DNA of 64,000 bases, taken from NCBI RefSeq assembly GCF_900114995.1, contig NZ_FOUX01000001.1:930001-994000 (forward strand). The letters run 5' to 3'. Below the pieces are notes generated by a model. It saw nothing but the letters and a program-made list of their open reading frames with translations, was not told the origin of the DNA and made no database searches. Positions 52,666-62,148 of this stretch are shown here, in pieces. The stretch comes from Chitinophaga sp. YR627 (lineage in GTDB: Bacteria > Bacteroidota > Bacteroidia > Chitinophagales > Chitinophagaceae). A program made the translations under genes and the position numbers. The stretch's first letter is position 1; every line of letters starts with the position of its first letter.

Positions 52666-55600
52666 CTACTTATTGATTGTATCTATATAGGTATCGATGT
52701 CTGGTTGCTTCGACAGGAAGTGTGCCAATTCATCGTTCATCTCAATATGTTTATTAAATGTATGCAATTTTACCTGCATGGCATCATCACGATCAATGAG
52801 TTGTAAAAACAGCTCACTGGCTCCCGGATATTTGTTGATGTTGTCAACAAGGAAGTCTACCAGTTCCCGTGTAATGAACTTAGGCATGGTTACCAGTGTT
52901 ACCTTCTTCGTATGCGTCTTCTTCACTTCCTGTAACAACTGTATACCGTTCACCTTGAACTCATATTCTGCATCATTGAAACGCTTGGCCTTGAAACCAC
53001 CATTAATGAACAGACAAAGCCCCGTTTTAAGGTAAGGAGCAAAGCGGATGAAGTCCTCACTCCACAAAGCGAACTCAAACTTACCGGAATAGTCCTCTAT
53101 CGTCATTATGCCAAACTGGCGGTTATTACGCGAAATACGCTCCTGCGCCCCCGTCACATAGACAGCCAGGCGGAAGTTACGCTCACGGCCGGATTTTGCA
53201 TTACCCGGCGCTTGCAGATCTGCCTGGTATTCAATCAGCTCCTGCACCGTGTTCATGTTGTAATAGCGTCCTTCAAAACGGTAGTCATCCAGCGGGTGAC
53301 CAGAAATATAGATACCCGTCACCTCACGTTCATTATTGAGCTTGAGGATCAGCGGCCATGGATCACAAGGTGGGATCTTTGGTGGTTCTACCTCTGGCAT
53401 GTCCTCGGCGCCGAACAGGCTGCTCATCGTTGTGGCAGCGCCGGCTGATACCTGCTGACCAAACTTCACGATCTTATCAAGACCGGTGGTATTGTCATTA
53501 TCTGGTTTATGGAAATATTGTGCACGGTGTAATTCAGGGAAGCAGTCGAAGGCGCCGGACATGGCCAGGGCTTCCAGTGATTTCTTATTCACTGCACGCT
53601 GGTTCACACGTTTGATCATCTCAAAGATGTTCTTGTAGTTACTTCCCTTCTGTCTTTCTTCCAGGATGTTTTCTACCGCAGCTTCACCCACACCTTTCAG
53701 ACCAGCCAGACCAAAACGGATCTGACCCTGCTTGTTCACCGCAAAACCTTTGAAAGACTCGTTCACATCAGGCGGCAATACGTCGATACCCATGCGTTTC
53801 GCTTCTTCCATGAAGAAGGTGATCTTTTCAATATTGCTGGCGTTGTTCAGTACAGCCGCCATATATTCTGCCGGATAGTGTGCTTTCAAGTAAGCCGTCT
53901 GATAAGCCACGAAGGCGTAACAGGTGGAGTGGGATTTGTTGAACGCGTAGGATGCGAATGCCTCCCAGTCCGTCCATACTTTATCACAGACTTTCAGGTC
54001 ATGCCCGTTAGCGGCGCAACCCTCCATGAACTGTTTCTTCATCTTGTCCAGTACCGCCTTTTGTTTCTTACCCATCGCTTTACGGAGTACGTCCGCATCA
54101 CCTTTGGAGAAGTTCGCCAGTTTCTGGCTCAAAAGCATTACCTGCTCCTGATACACAGTAATACCATAGGTATCATTCAGGTATTCTTCCATTTCCGCCA
54201 GGTCATACACCGTTTCTTCCAATCCGTGTTTACGACGGATGAACAACGGAATGTACTCCAGTGGTCCAGGACGATACAGGGCGTTCATCGCAATAAGGTC
54301 ATCGAATCGGTCAGGTTTCAGTTCGCGGAGGTATTTCTGCATACCCGCGGACTCGAACTGGAACGTGGCGTTCGTTTCCCCTTTCTGATAAAGCTCGTAT
54401 GTTTTCGCATCATCGAGTGGAATATCGTCGATGCTGATATCTATACCATGGTTGGTTTTGATCAGTTCAAGGGCGCCCTTGATAATAGTGAGGGTCTTCA
54501 GACCCAGGAAGTCCATTTTGATTACACCGGCACTCTCAATGATACTACCTTCAAACTGTGTTACCAGCAGGTCAGAGTCCTTCGCAGTAGATACAGGGAT
54601 CAGGTCGTAAAGATCTTTCGGTGCAATGATGATACCTGCCGCGTGGATACCGGTGTTACGTACGGATCCTTCCAGTACGCAGGCTTCCCGCAACACTTCA
54701 CCCTGGAGGTCCTGTCCTTTGATGAGTTCACGCAGTCGTTTCACGTTTTCCAGGTCTTCAGGGCCCAGGCCTTCTTTCTCGGCCAGGCTCTTTTCACCTT
54801 CATCGATAGGAGCGTTGAAGATACGGTCCAGCTGGATACCCGGTTTATCAGGTACCATTTTGGCCAGCATGTTGGATTCAACCAGCGGGAGGTCCATCAC
54901 ACGGGCCACGTCCTTGATACTCATCTTGGCGGCCATGGTACCGTAGGTAATGATCTGTGCTACCTGGTTTTTACCATATTTATTTACAACGTAGTCAATT
55001 ACCTTCTGACGGCCTTCATCATCGAAGTCCGTATCAATATCGGGCATGCTCTTACGTTCCGGATTCAGGAAACGCTCAAACAGCAGGTTATACTTGATCG
55101 GGTCAATATTGGTAATACCTATACAGTACGCTACCGCAGACCCTGCCGCAGAACCACGGCCCGGACCGATAAATACCCCCAGATCGCGGCCTGCCTTGAT
55201 AAAGTCAGATACGATCAGGAAGTATCCCGCAAATCCCATGTTCTCAATTACGCTCAGCTCAAAGTTGATTCGCTCCTCAACCTCAGCGGTCACTTCCGAA
55301 TATTTCTTATGCGCACCTTCCATTGTAATATGGCGCAGATACTGGTCCTGTGTCAGGAAAGGCGGCGGAATAGGGAAGTTGGGCAGGAGGATATCGCGCT
55401 TCAGATCCAGCAGCTCTACTTTGTCCACGATCTCATTGGTATTATCAATGGCCTGTGGCAGATCGTGGAAGAGTGCTGTCATCTCTTCTGTTGTCTTGAA
55501 ATAGAACTCGTCGTTATAGAAAGCGAAACGCTTGTTCTTCATGGACACATCATCATCAGAGAAATCCTTCATGGTCGGCGTGCTTTTCTTCTCGCCGGTG

Positions 55601-56310
55601 TTGATACAAAGGAGGATGTCGTGTGCGTTCGCATCTTCCTTATCTACATAGTGGGAGTCATTCGATGCGATGATCTTTACGTTGTGTTTGCTTGCAAATT
55701 TGATCAGGGACTCATTCACTTTCTCCTGTTCAGGGATACCATGTCGTTGTAATTCAACATAATAGTCCTCCCCGAAGATGTCCAGCCACCATTTGAATTC
55801 CTCTTCGCCGGCTTCTTCTCCTTTTTTGAGAATGGCTCTCGGTACAGAGGCGCCTAGACAACACGTCGTGGCGATCAGTCCTTTATGATACTGAAGGATG
55901 AGCTCCTTGTCAATACGCGGGTATTTACCGTACAGTCCCTCGATATAACCAAGAGAGCACAGCTTGATCAGGTTACGGTAACCTTCGTCGTTTTTCGCCA
56001 GTAATACCTGGTGATTACGGATATCTTTCTCTTCACGGGTAAAAGCGCGTTTGAAGCGGTTTTCTACTACATAGAACTCGCAACCAACAATAGGCTTTAC
56101 CTTCAGCCTTTTATCCTTTGGATCTTCGGGATTCAGTCTGTTGTTATAAGCTTCTGCCACAAACTGGAAAGCGCCGAACATATTACCATGGTCCGTGATG
56201 GCCAGCGCCGGCTGATTGCTGGCCATGGCTTTCTTGTACAATGATTTGATGTCTGCCGCACCATCCAGCAGAGAATATTGTGTATGAACGTGTAAGTGGG
56301 AAAAGATCAT
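52666..56310 (-). CDS. dnaE: DNA polymerase III alpha subunit
   Basis: 1214 residues from the ATG at 56310, which puts the conserved FSHLHVHTQYSLLDGA at the very start; an upstream in-frame start at 56337 only adds nine unlikely residues. Order: PHP domain (residues 1-280), palm with the catalytic triad in MPDIDTDFDD and preceding GPGRGSAAGS, fingers, a helix-hairpin-helix region (FGLAGLKGVGEAAVENIL), an OB-fold (RLAVYVTGAQERISRNNRQFGIMTIED) and a C-terminal domain for clamp-loader contact. This is the replicative polymerase of the DnaE1 type. The gene is divergent from the NlpC/P60 lipoprotein gene. Confidence 0.97.
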   Translation of the reverse strand: MIFSHLHVHTQYSLLDGAADIKSLYKKAMASNQPALAITDHGNMFGAFQFVAEAYNNRLNPEDPKDKRLKVKPIVGCEFYVVENRFKRAFTREEKDIRNHQVLLAKNDEGYRNLIKLCSLGYIEGLYGKYPRIDKELILQYHKGLIATTCCLGASVPRAILKKGEEAGEEEFKWWLDIFGEDYYVELQRHGIPEQEKVNESLIKFASKHNVKIIASNDSHYVDKEDANAHDILLCINTGEKKSTPTMKDFSDDDVSMKNKRFAFYNDEFYFKTTEEMTALFHDLPQAIDNTNEIVDKVELLDLKRDILLPNFPIPPPFLTQDQYLRHITMEGAHKKYSEVTAEVEERINFELSVIENMGFAGYFLIVSDFIKAGRDLGVFIGPGRGSAAGSAVAYCIGITNIDPIKYNLLFERFLNPERKSMPDIDTDFDDEGRQKVIDYVVNKYGKNQVAQIITYGTMAAKMSIKDVARVMDLPLVESNMLAKMVPDKPGIQLDRIFNAPIDEGEKSLAEKEGLGPEDLENVKRLRELIKGQDLQGEVLREACVLEGSVRNTGIHAAGIIIAPKDLYDLIPVSTAKDSDLLVTQFEGSIIESAGVIKMDFLGLKTLTIIKGALELIKTNHGIDISIDDIPLDDAKTYELYQKGETNATFQFESAGMQKYLRELKPDRFDDLIAMNALYRPGPLEYIPLFIRRKHGLEETVYDLAEMEEYLNDTYGITVYQEQVMLLSQKLANFSKGDADVLRKAMGKKQKAVLDKMKKQFMEGCAANGHDLKVCDKVWTDWEAFASYAFNKSHSTCYAFVAYQTAYLKAHYPAEYMAAVLNNASNIEKITFFMEEAKRMGIDVLPPDVNESFKGFAVNKQGQIRFGLAGLKGVGEAAVENILEERQKGSNYKNIFEMIKRVNQRAVNKKSLEALAMSGAFDCFPELHRAQYFHKPDNDNTTGLDKIVKFGQQVSAGAATTMSSLFGAEDMPEVEPPKIPPCDPWPLILKLNNEREVTGIYISGHPLDDYRFEGRYYNMNTVQELIEYQADLQAPGNAKSGRERNFRLAVYVTGAQERISRNNRQFGIMTIEDYSGKFEFALWSEDFIRFAPYLKTGLCLFINGGFKAKRFNDAEYEFKVNGIQLLQEVKKTHTKKVTLVTMPKFITRELVDFLVDNINKYPGASELFLQLIDRDDAMQVKLHTFNKHIEMNDELAHFLSKQPDIDTYIDTINK

Positions 56311-56545
56311 TCTACAAAAATCCGACTCTTCGCCCAATTTTGGAACATGTGGAGGTGAAATTTATCCACAAGGGCTGCGTTTAAGACATATAGCAGACAA
56401 ATGCGGAAAGCGGGGCTAACGTTGGACTATACGACAATTTTCAGGTAAGTCCCTGCGCGTGCGGCTTCCGTCAATTAAAGCGAAAACACTTTAAAAACAA
56501 TTATTATTAGTAACTTAGCTAAAAATTATTTAATCTGAGAGGCTT

Positions 56546-57190
56546 ATGAAAGTAAGAAAGGAGGTCCTTTGGGTAACTGTTGTAATGTGTGCTTTGGGGG
56601 CAGTATCCTGTAATTCTACTAAGAAATCTGCCACAAAGAAAAGCAGCAGCGATTCAAGGTTTATTGAAGGCATGGTTATCTCCAGGGCTGCGCTGTCAAG
56701 TAATGTTGCCAATACCGGATCTATGAAGATTAAGAATTTTACGCCAGCCAGCTCCAATGTCGAAAATGCCGCACTCTGGCAGTTTAAATATGCGCAATTG
56801 CTGGATGTACGCGTTGAAACCGTACTGAATACAGAACTTTTCCGCTTTGTTGAAGACTGGTGGGGTACGCCTTACGTATATGGTGGCAAAAACAAGAATG
56901 GGGTAGATTGCTCCGGTTTTGCCAACAGCCTGCTGAATACTGTGTTCAAGGTTTCTTCCGGTGGTAGTTCCGCTCAGTTATATGATAAATCCAAAAAGGT
57001 AAACAACGGTCAGATGCGTGAAGGCGATCTGGTATTCTTTAAGACCAATGGTACTTCTGTATCGCACGTAGGTGTTTATCTTGTGAATGATAAATTTGTA
57101 CACGCCTCCACCAGTTCAGGGGTTATGATCAGCGACCTCAATGAAAGTTACTGGAAAAAGTATTATGTAGGCGGCGGCAGGGTAGAATAA
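56546..57190 (+). CDS. NlpC/P60 (C40) lipoprotein endopeptidase
   Basis: 214 residues. A lipoprotein signal ends at Cys22 (AVSCNS), followed by a Lys/Ser-rich linker. The C-terminal NlpC/P60 domain begins near residue 95 (FVEDWWGTPYVYGGKNKNGVDCSGF, with the catalytic Cys), continues MREGDLVFFKTN, and has the catalytic His in SHVGVYLVNDKFVHAST. Such enzymes cut D-Glu-meso-Dap or related bonds in peptidoglycan stem peptides. It should act in the periplasm from the outer membrane. Single gene with no linked cell-wall partner; it precedes the glycan locus by 56 bp. Confidence 0.93.
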   Translation: MKVRKEVLWVTVVMCALGAVSCNSTKKSATKKSSSDSRFIEGMVISRAALSSNVANTGSMKIKNFTPASSNVENAALWQFKYAQLLDVRVETVLNTELFRFVEDWWGTPYVYGGKNKNGVDCSGFANSLLNTVFKVSSGGSSAQLYDKSKKVNNGQMREGDLVFFKTNGTSVSHVGVYLVNDKFVHASTSSGVMISDLNESYWKKYYVGGGRVE

Positions 57191-57197
57191 ATAACTA

Positions 57198-57205
57198 TAT
57201 CTTCG
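57198..57205 (+). promoter_or_regulatory. -7-like element (TATCTTCG) before the glycan operon
   Basis: One mismatch to TAnnTTTG, 41 bp before the GT4 start codon at 57247. The same TTCG variant is seen before bshC and the DUF72 gene. Confidence 0.35.
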
Positions 57206-57246
57206 CCCGGAATTATTTTTGCGATAGAAAAATCCGGTGATTATCC

Positions 57247-58383
57247 ATGAAGATAGGTATTGTATCCATTATTAAAGAGCCATGGGGCGGGAGCGAGGAG
57301 CTCTGGGCCGATATGGCTGCAGAAGCGCTGAAGGAAGGGCATGAGGTGTTTGTCTCCGCCCTGAAATGCGGTCCCCCGCATCCCAAAACCGTCAATCTGC
57401 TGCAACATGGAGCAAAACTTTTCTATCGCCGTGGATTTGTAAAACCAGGAATCCCATTCCTGCAACGCATCTTCCGCAAAGGCCTGATCATTCTCGCCAA
57501 TAAATTACAGAATCCTTTTCATCGCCTCTTTAAAGAGCGGCCTGACGTGATCTTTTATGTGGGTACTTCTTACTCCATAGGAGATGACATTCTCCTGCTG
57601 AAAGCACTGGACAAAACGCACGCTGCCCTTTATATCAACTGTAATCTGAACCACGACGTACGCGGTTTTGGGAGTACACGCTATGACCTGATCAATGCCG
57701 CTTACCAGCGTGCAAAGAAAGTGCTCTTCGTATCCGAAGGTAACCTGGAAATAGCCCGCAGACACCTCTGCTCCAACATTGACAATGCTATGGTGATCCG
57801 GAATCCGGTGAACCTCTCCAATATTGGTATTTTACCTTTCCCGAAGGAAGAAACTGTGCATTTTGCCATGGTGGGCCTACTGGTGACCGATCATAAAGGA
57901 CAGGACCTGGTACTGGGCGCTCTGCACCAGGAACAATGGCGTGACCGCAAATGGCACCTTAATATCTATGGCGCCGGTCTGGATGAAGGATATCTCAAAC
58001 AATTAACCGCCTTCTACGGACTGAACGACCGGGTTACTTTCCATGGTAAAGTGAACGATATCAGGGAAGTGTGGAAAAAAAACAGCCTGTTATTGATGCC
58101 ATCCAGGCAGGAAGGCATGCCGCTTGCTGTAGTGGAGGCCATGGTGTGTGGACGCCCCTCCGTACTGACGGATGTTGGCGGGCACCGGGAATGGGTAACA
58201 GAAGGACAGCAGGGCTTTATCAGCCCCGGCGCTACCGTCCGCTCTATGGCAGATGCCATGGAACGTGCCTGGGAAAAACGCGCTGACTGGGAAAAGATGG
58301 GGATTGCTGCCAATACTGCTGCCATGGAACGGTATAATCCCGCACCTGGTAAAACGATATTGAACCTATTATTAAATGCATAA
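57247..58383 (+). CDS. Family 4 glycosyltransferase
   Basis: 378 residues with the GT-B fold of GT4 enzymes. The N-terminal acceptor half opens MKIGIVSIIKEPWGGSEELWADMAAEA. The donor half has VHFAMVGLLVTDHKGQDLVL and the family EX7E-type motif in LLMPSRQEGMPLAVVEAMVCGRPSVLTDVGGHREWV. It retains configuration and uses an NDP-sugar; the sugar is unknown. First gene of a three-gene unit, overlapping wecB by 8 bp, so probably part of lipopolysaccharide, capsule or exopolysaccharide assembly in the cytoplasm. Confidence 0.9.
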   Translation: MKIGIVSIIKEPWGGSEELWADMAAEALKEGHEVFVSALKCGPPHPKTVNLLQHGAKLFYRRGFVKPGIPFLQRIFRKGLIILANKLQNPFHRLFKERPDVIFYVGTSYSIGDDILLLKALDKTHAALYINCNLNHDVRGFGSTRYDLINAAYQRAKKVLFVSEGNLEIARRHLCSNIDNAMVIRNPVNLSNIGILPFPKEETVHFAMVGLLVTDHKGQDLVLGALHQEQWRDRKWHLNIYGAGLDEGYLKQLTAFYGLNDRVTFHGKVNDIREVWKKNSLLLMPSRQEGMPLAVVEAMVCGRPSVLTDVGGHREWVTEGQQGFISPGATVRSMADAMERAWEKRADWEKMGIAANTAAMERYNPAPGKTILNLLLNA

Positions 58384-59509
58384 AGAGCGACACTTGAAGA
58401 AGATATTTTTCCTCTTTGGTACCAGACCTGAAGCCATTAAAATGATACCGCTGATCAAAGCGTGTGAACAGCAACCCGACAAATGGCAACCATATGTATG
58501 TGTGACCGGTCAGCATAGACAGATGCTGGCACAGGTACTGGACTTCTTTGGTGTCACTCCGCATGAGGACCTGGCCCTGATGAAACCCGGACAAACGCTT
58601 TTTGATATCACTGCGGATGGTCTGAAACGACTGGATGAAGTGCTGGAAAGAGAAAAACCAGACGTGCTCGTGGTACAGGGGGATACAACTTCCGCTTTCA
58701 CCGGCGCATTAGCCGCCTTCTATAAAAAGATCAAAATAGCGCATATTGAAGCAGGCCTGCGCAGCGGTAACAAATATTCTCCCTTCCCGGAAGAAATGAA
58801 CCGTAAGATGACAGGTAACCTGGCGGATTTTCACTTTGCGCCTACGGTTAATTCACAGCAAAATCTGTACGCAGAAAATATACATGAACATGTATACGTG
58901 ACCGGCAACACCGTGATCGATGCATTACTCATGACCGCCGATATCATCAAAGATGCAGCTGTCTATAAGGAATATTTCAGCTTCCTCGATCCTTCCAAAA
59001 GAACGATACTGGTCACTGGTCACCGTCGGGAGAGCTTCGGACAACCATTCGAAGAGATCTGTATGGCCATCCGCGATATCGCCCTGCGCTACGAAGGAAA
59101 AGTGCAGATCGTTTATCCTGTACACCTGAATCCACAGGTACAGGAGCCTGTACAGCGTTTGCTGACCGGCGTGCCGGGTGTACATCTCATCGAACCGCTG
59201 GACTATCCATACCTGGTATGGCTCATGAAACAGAGTTATCTCGTATTAACTGACTCGGGTGGTATACAGGAAGAAGCGCCTGCATTGGGTAAACCGGTAC
59301 TGGTAATGCGTGATGTCACAGAGCGTACGGAAGGTATTGACGCCGGTACGGCCCGATTGGTAGGTACCAGTCGCAATGCAATTGTTGAAAGCTGCTTCGC
59401 ACTGATGGATGATGAGCAACTGTACCAGCAGATGGCACAGGCCGTAAATCCTTATGGAGACGGCACCAGCTCAGCACAGATCATCGATATTTTACACAAA
59501 GTATTATAA
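58376..59509 (+). CDS. wecB: Non-hydrolysing UDP-N-acetylglucosamine 2-epimerase
   Basis: 377 residues, full length for WecB/MnaA, which converts UDP-GlcNAc to UDP-ManNAc. Signatures: FFLFGTRPEAIKMIPLI, VQGDTTSAFTGALAAF, HIEAGLRSG followed by FPEEMNRKM (catalytic/substrate region), TGHRRESFGQPFEEI, and LTDSGGIQEEAPALGKPVLVMRDVTERTEGI. It overlaps the GT4 gene by 8 bp and is followed after 1 bp by the GT2 gene, so the three are translationally linked. The UDP-sugar dehydrogenase at 12684 could act on the UDP-ManNAc product. Confidence 0.95.
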   Translation: MHKERHLKKIFFLFGTRPEAIKMIPLIKACEQQPDKWQPYVCVTGQHRQMLAQVLDFFGVTPHEDLALMKPGQTLFDITADGLKRLDEVLEREKPDVLVVQGDTTSAFTGALAAFYKKIKIAHIEAGLRSGNKYSPFPEEMNRKMTGNLADFHFAPTVNSQQNLYAENIHEHVYVTGNTVIDALLMTADIIKDAAVYKEYFSFLDPSKRTILVTGHRRESFGQPFEEICMAIRDIALRYEGKVQIVYPVHLNPQVQEPVQRLLTGVPGVHLIEPLDYPYLVWLMKQSYLVLTDSGGIQEEAPALGKPVLVMRDVTERTEGIDAGTARLVGTSRNAIVESCFALMDDEQLYQQMAQAVNPYGDGTSSAQIIDILHKVL

Positions 59510-59510
59510 T

Positions 59511-60446
59511 ATGAACGGACCACTGGTCACGATTGTTTTACCTACTTACAACGGATCCCGTTATCTGAGACAGTCGCTCGATAGCTGTCTCATACAGACC
59601 TATACCAACTTTGAACTGCTCATCGTGAATGACTGTTCGACTGACAATACCGCTGAAATTGCTGCGGAATATGCAGCAAAAGATGCGCGTGTACGACTGA
59701 TCAATAATGCTGTCAACAAACGCCTGCCCGCTTCACTGAACACGGGCTTCGATGAAGCAAAAGGCACTTATTTCACCTGGACTTCAGATGATAATTACTA
59801 TGCGCCCGATGCACTGGAACGCATGGTGAAAATATTAACAGAGAAACCGGAAATTGACCTGGTGTACTGCGATTACATCCAGATCGATGATGATAATAAG
59901 GAAGTTGGTATCATGCGATTCAATGATATCAATCAGAGCATCATCACCTGGGAAGGTTGTGGCGCCTGCTTCTTATACAAAAAGGAAGTACACCTCCGTA
60001 ATAAAGGCTATAACGTGTCAGCCTTTATGATCGAAGACTATGATTTCTTCCTTCGTGCTTATATGCATAGTAAGTTCCACTACCTGCCGGAACACAATGT
60101 TTATTACTATCGTGTACATGCGGCTTCATTGACCGGCACTATGTCTACCGCCGTACAGGACCTGCAGAAGATAGTCGTGGAAAAACAATTACCCACACTT
60201 GTACAGCATATCAGCAAGCGGGATGAAATGTTATACTACAGAAAGTTTGCAGTGTTTTATGCCGTCTTCAAGGAGAATCAGCCGAAGATGAAATTCTATC
60301 TGCAGAAGCTGTATAAAATGTCGCCTAAACAGGCATTCATCGCATTGGCTTATATTACCTTCAGAAAGGTGAAAGGCGCGGTTGTCATTCCTTTCTCTTT
60401 TGCGTTTGCATTACTGAAGATCATATTTTCCGGTAGCAAAGACTAG
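59511..60446 (+). CDS. Family 2 glycosyltransferase
   Basis: 311 residues from the ATG at 59511, one base after the wecB stop; the frame runs 19 codons further upstream, but those overlap wecB without a good start. GT-A fold features: VTIVLPTYNGSRYLRQSLDS, VNDCSTDNT (nucleotide-binding Asp), the YFTWTSDDNYYAPDALERM region with the DxD-like motif, and a later MIEDYDFFLR (catalytic base region). A C-terminal hydrophobic helix may anchor it to the membrane. Last gene of the GT4-wecB-GT2 unit, followed by a terminator (60472-60513). Confidence 0.9.
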   Translation: MNGPLVTIVLPTYNGSRYLRQSLDSCLIQTYTNFELLIVNDCSTDNTAEIAAEYAAKDARVRLINNAVNKRLPASLNTGFDEAKGTYFTWTSDDNYYAPDALERMVKILTEKPEIDLVYCDYIQIDDDNKEVGIMRFNDINQSIITWEGCGACFLYKKEVHLRNKGYNVSAFMIEDYDFFLRAYMHSKFHYLPEHNVYYYRVHAASLTGTMSTAVQDLQKIVVEKQLPTLVQHISKRDEMLYYRKFAVFYAVFKENQPKMKFYLQKLYKMSPKQAFIALAYITFRKVKGAVVIPFSFAFALLKIIFSGSKD

Positions 60447-60471
60447 CAGATCGGAACTACCATATAATTCA

Positions 60472-60513
60472 ACACCCACCTCGTGTAGCTATATAACTAT
60501 AAGAGGTGGGTGT
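60472..60513. terminator. Terminator between convergent glycan genes
   Basis: An 11-bp stem ACACCCACCTC/GAGGTGGGTGT with an inner TAG..CTA pairing and a following T-rich stretch, between the GT2 gene and the flippase gene ending at 60533. Confidence 0.8.
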
Positions 60514-60532
60514 AATATTTTAGGACCTTATT

Positions 60533-62029
60533 TTATTCAGGTTTGCCGATGCCCAGTCGCTTTTTCACAGTGCGGAACACACCTACAGCATCTTCAGAAA
60601 TTTCAAACAGGAGCGTAGCTGAGATAAATCCTATTATGAAGATGATACTGCGGACAATGATATTCACCAGCGGCATAGAAAAATTGATGGTAGTGGTCGT
60701 GAGCAGTATCAGTGCAGTTGGCAGCACAATACCATAGACAGTTTTTATAGTGAAGGGCTGTAATTTGTAATAATGCCAGAGATAAACATACCGGATACCA
60801 TTGAACACAATGACCAGCAGCAGATTGGCAATACCTGCTCCCAAAATATTAAATCGCTGGATCATCAGGTAGCTGACAGGGATCGCTGATGCCAGTAATA
60901 AAATGTTGCAGTAGAACTCAAATTTCCATTTACGTGATGAGATGAGGATCTGTCCACTGGCGCCGGTTCCAAGTTCCACGATCTTGGCCAATGCCAGTAA
61001 GAGGAGGGCCGACTTACCGGTTTTATAGATATCCGGGAGTTGCAGAAAAGTCATTGCATCATCAAAATTGATCCATACTAAGCCAAAAAGAAAAGAGGAC
61101 ATCAGCAGTAAAGTAATAGATGTTTTTGAATAGACATCTGTCAGTTTCTGCATGTTCTTTTCTTTCCATGCCCTGGCAATTACCGGAAATGCAATACTCA
61201 CCACACTACGTTGTGGCACCCCGATGGAGGTAACCATATAGTTGACCAGGGAAAATACAGCTGCAAATCCCAAACCGTGCATACTGGAGATGGCTAGTCC
61301 GTCGAAACTGTCTTTGAACACCAGTACAACATTCCCAACTACCATGAAAACCACATAGGGTAGCATTTTCGACCACAGCCGCCTGGTTAGTGTGCTGATT
61401 TTGAATGTGATATTAAACTCGCCGATGGAAATAAGATAGATCAGCAGTCCGAAGAAGGATACACCATATAGCAGACTGAATCCGATGAAGAAAGTTTTTA
61501 ACTCTATCCATCCTGCTATATAGACAATCATCAGTATCAGATTCGCCACCCGGAACGCTACTTCCTTGAAGAAGTTAGAAACAACTGTCTGGAAGAGGTT
61601 CCATGCCTGTACTTCCAGTACAGTAAAGTAGGTCATAAAGAAAGTGACTGGTATCGCGAGATAGTAGTAGTCTACCAGCAGCGGCGATTTGCCGGAGAAT
61701 TTTTTACTGATAAGCGGCTTGAGAAAATACATACCTGCTACCAGTATCAGGAATCCGGCAGTAGTAACGACCAGTCCTAATGTCAGCAGGTCGGAACTTT
61801 TGCGGTCCATGCGCTCCTTATAGTAAGGATAGAATTTTGTGAATAGCGTAGGTACACCAAATGTGGCAATCGCAGAAAAAAGTACGCCCATTTCGAGCAG
61901 TACCCTGGTTAAACCATTATAGTCCGGCAGGAGATATCTTGCAGATAAGAATACGTTTACAGCACCGAAAATAAAACCAACATATGTCCATACGATAGAA
62001 ACTATACTCTTTTTCCGCAGTTCGCTCAT
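60533..62029 (-). CDS. Wzx-type polysaccharide flippase / oligosaccharide exporter
   Basis: 498 residues with about 12-14 membrane helices, typical of the PST/MOP exporter family (Wzx). The start LRKKSIVSIVWTYVGFIFGAVNVFLSARYLLPDYNGLTRVL is characteristic, with VNYMVTSIGVPQRSVVSIAFPVIARAWKEKN in the middle. It should move lipid-linked repeat units across the inner membrane. It lies on the opposite strand to the flanking glycosyltransferase genes. A TAAAGGTA sequence (62061-62068) gives a minus-strand TACCTTTA box 32 bp upstream of its ATG. Confidence 0.9.
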   Translation of the reverse strand: MSELRKKSIVSIVWTYVGFIFGAVNVFLSARYLLPDYNGLTRVLLEMGVLFSAIATFGVPTLFTKFYPYYKERMDRKSSDLLTLGLVVTTAGFLILVAGMYFLKPLISKKFSGKSPLLVDYYYLAIPVTFFMTYFTVLEVQAWNLFQTVVSNFFKEVAFRVANLILMIVYIAGWIELKTFFIGFSLLYGVSFFGLLIYLISIGEFNITFKISTLTRRLWSKMLPYVVFMVVGNVVLVFKDSFDGLAISSMHGLGFAAVFSLVNYMVTSIGVPQRSVVSIAFPVIARAWKEKNMQKLTDVYSKTSITLLLMSSFLFGLVWINFDDAMTFLQLPDIYKTGKSALLLLALAKIVELGTGASGQILISSRKWKFEFYCNILLLASAIPVSYLMIQRFNILGAGIANLLLVIVFNGIRYVYLWHYYKLQPFTIKTVYGIVLPTALILLTTTTINFSMPLVNIIVRSIIFIIGFISATLLFEISEDAVGVFRTVKKRLGIGKPE

Positions 62030-62148
62030 ATTTCTTTAAAAATAACAGTTGTTGTAAAGCTAAAGGTATTTATTAATTTGCGATTTCTGATGGTACTTTA
62101 CCATTTTTTCATCATCTGCCCCGGCAGAATTATTGCATAAAATCAGGC

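Noticed and set aside
53878..55752. A 624-codon open frame on the plus strand
   Set aside because: It is antisense to dnaE, whose protein is recognisable from end to end; the opposite-strand frame has no signature of its own.
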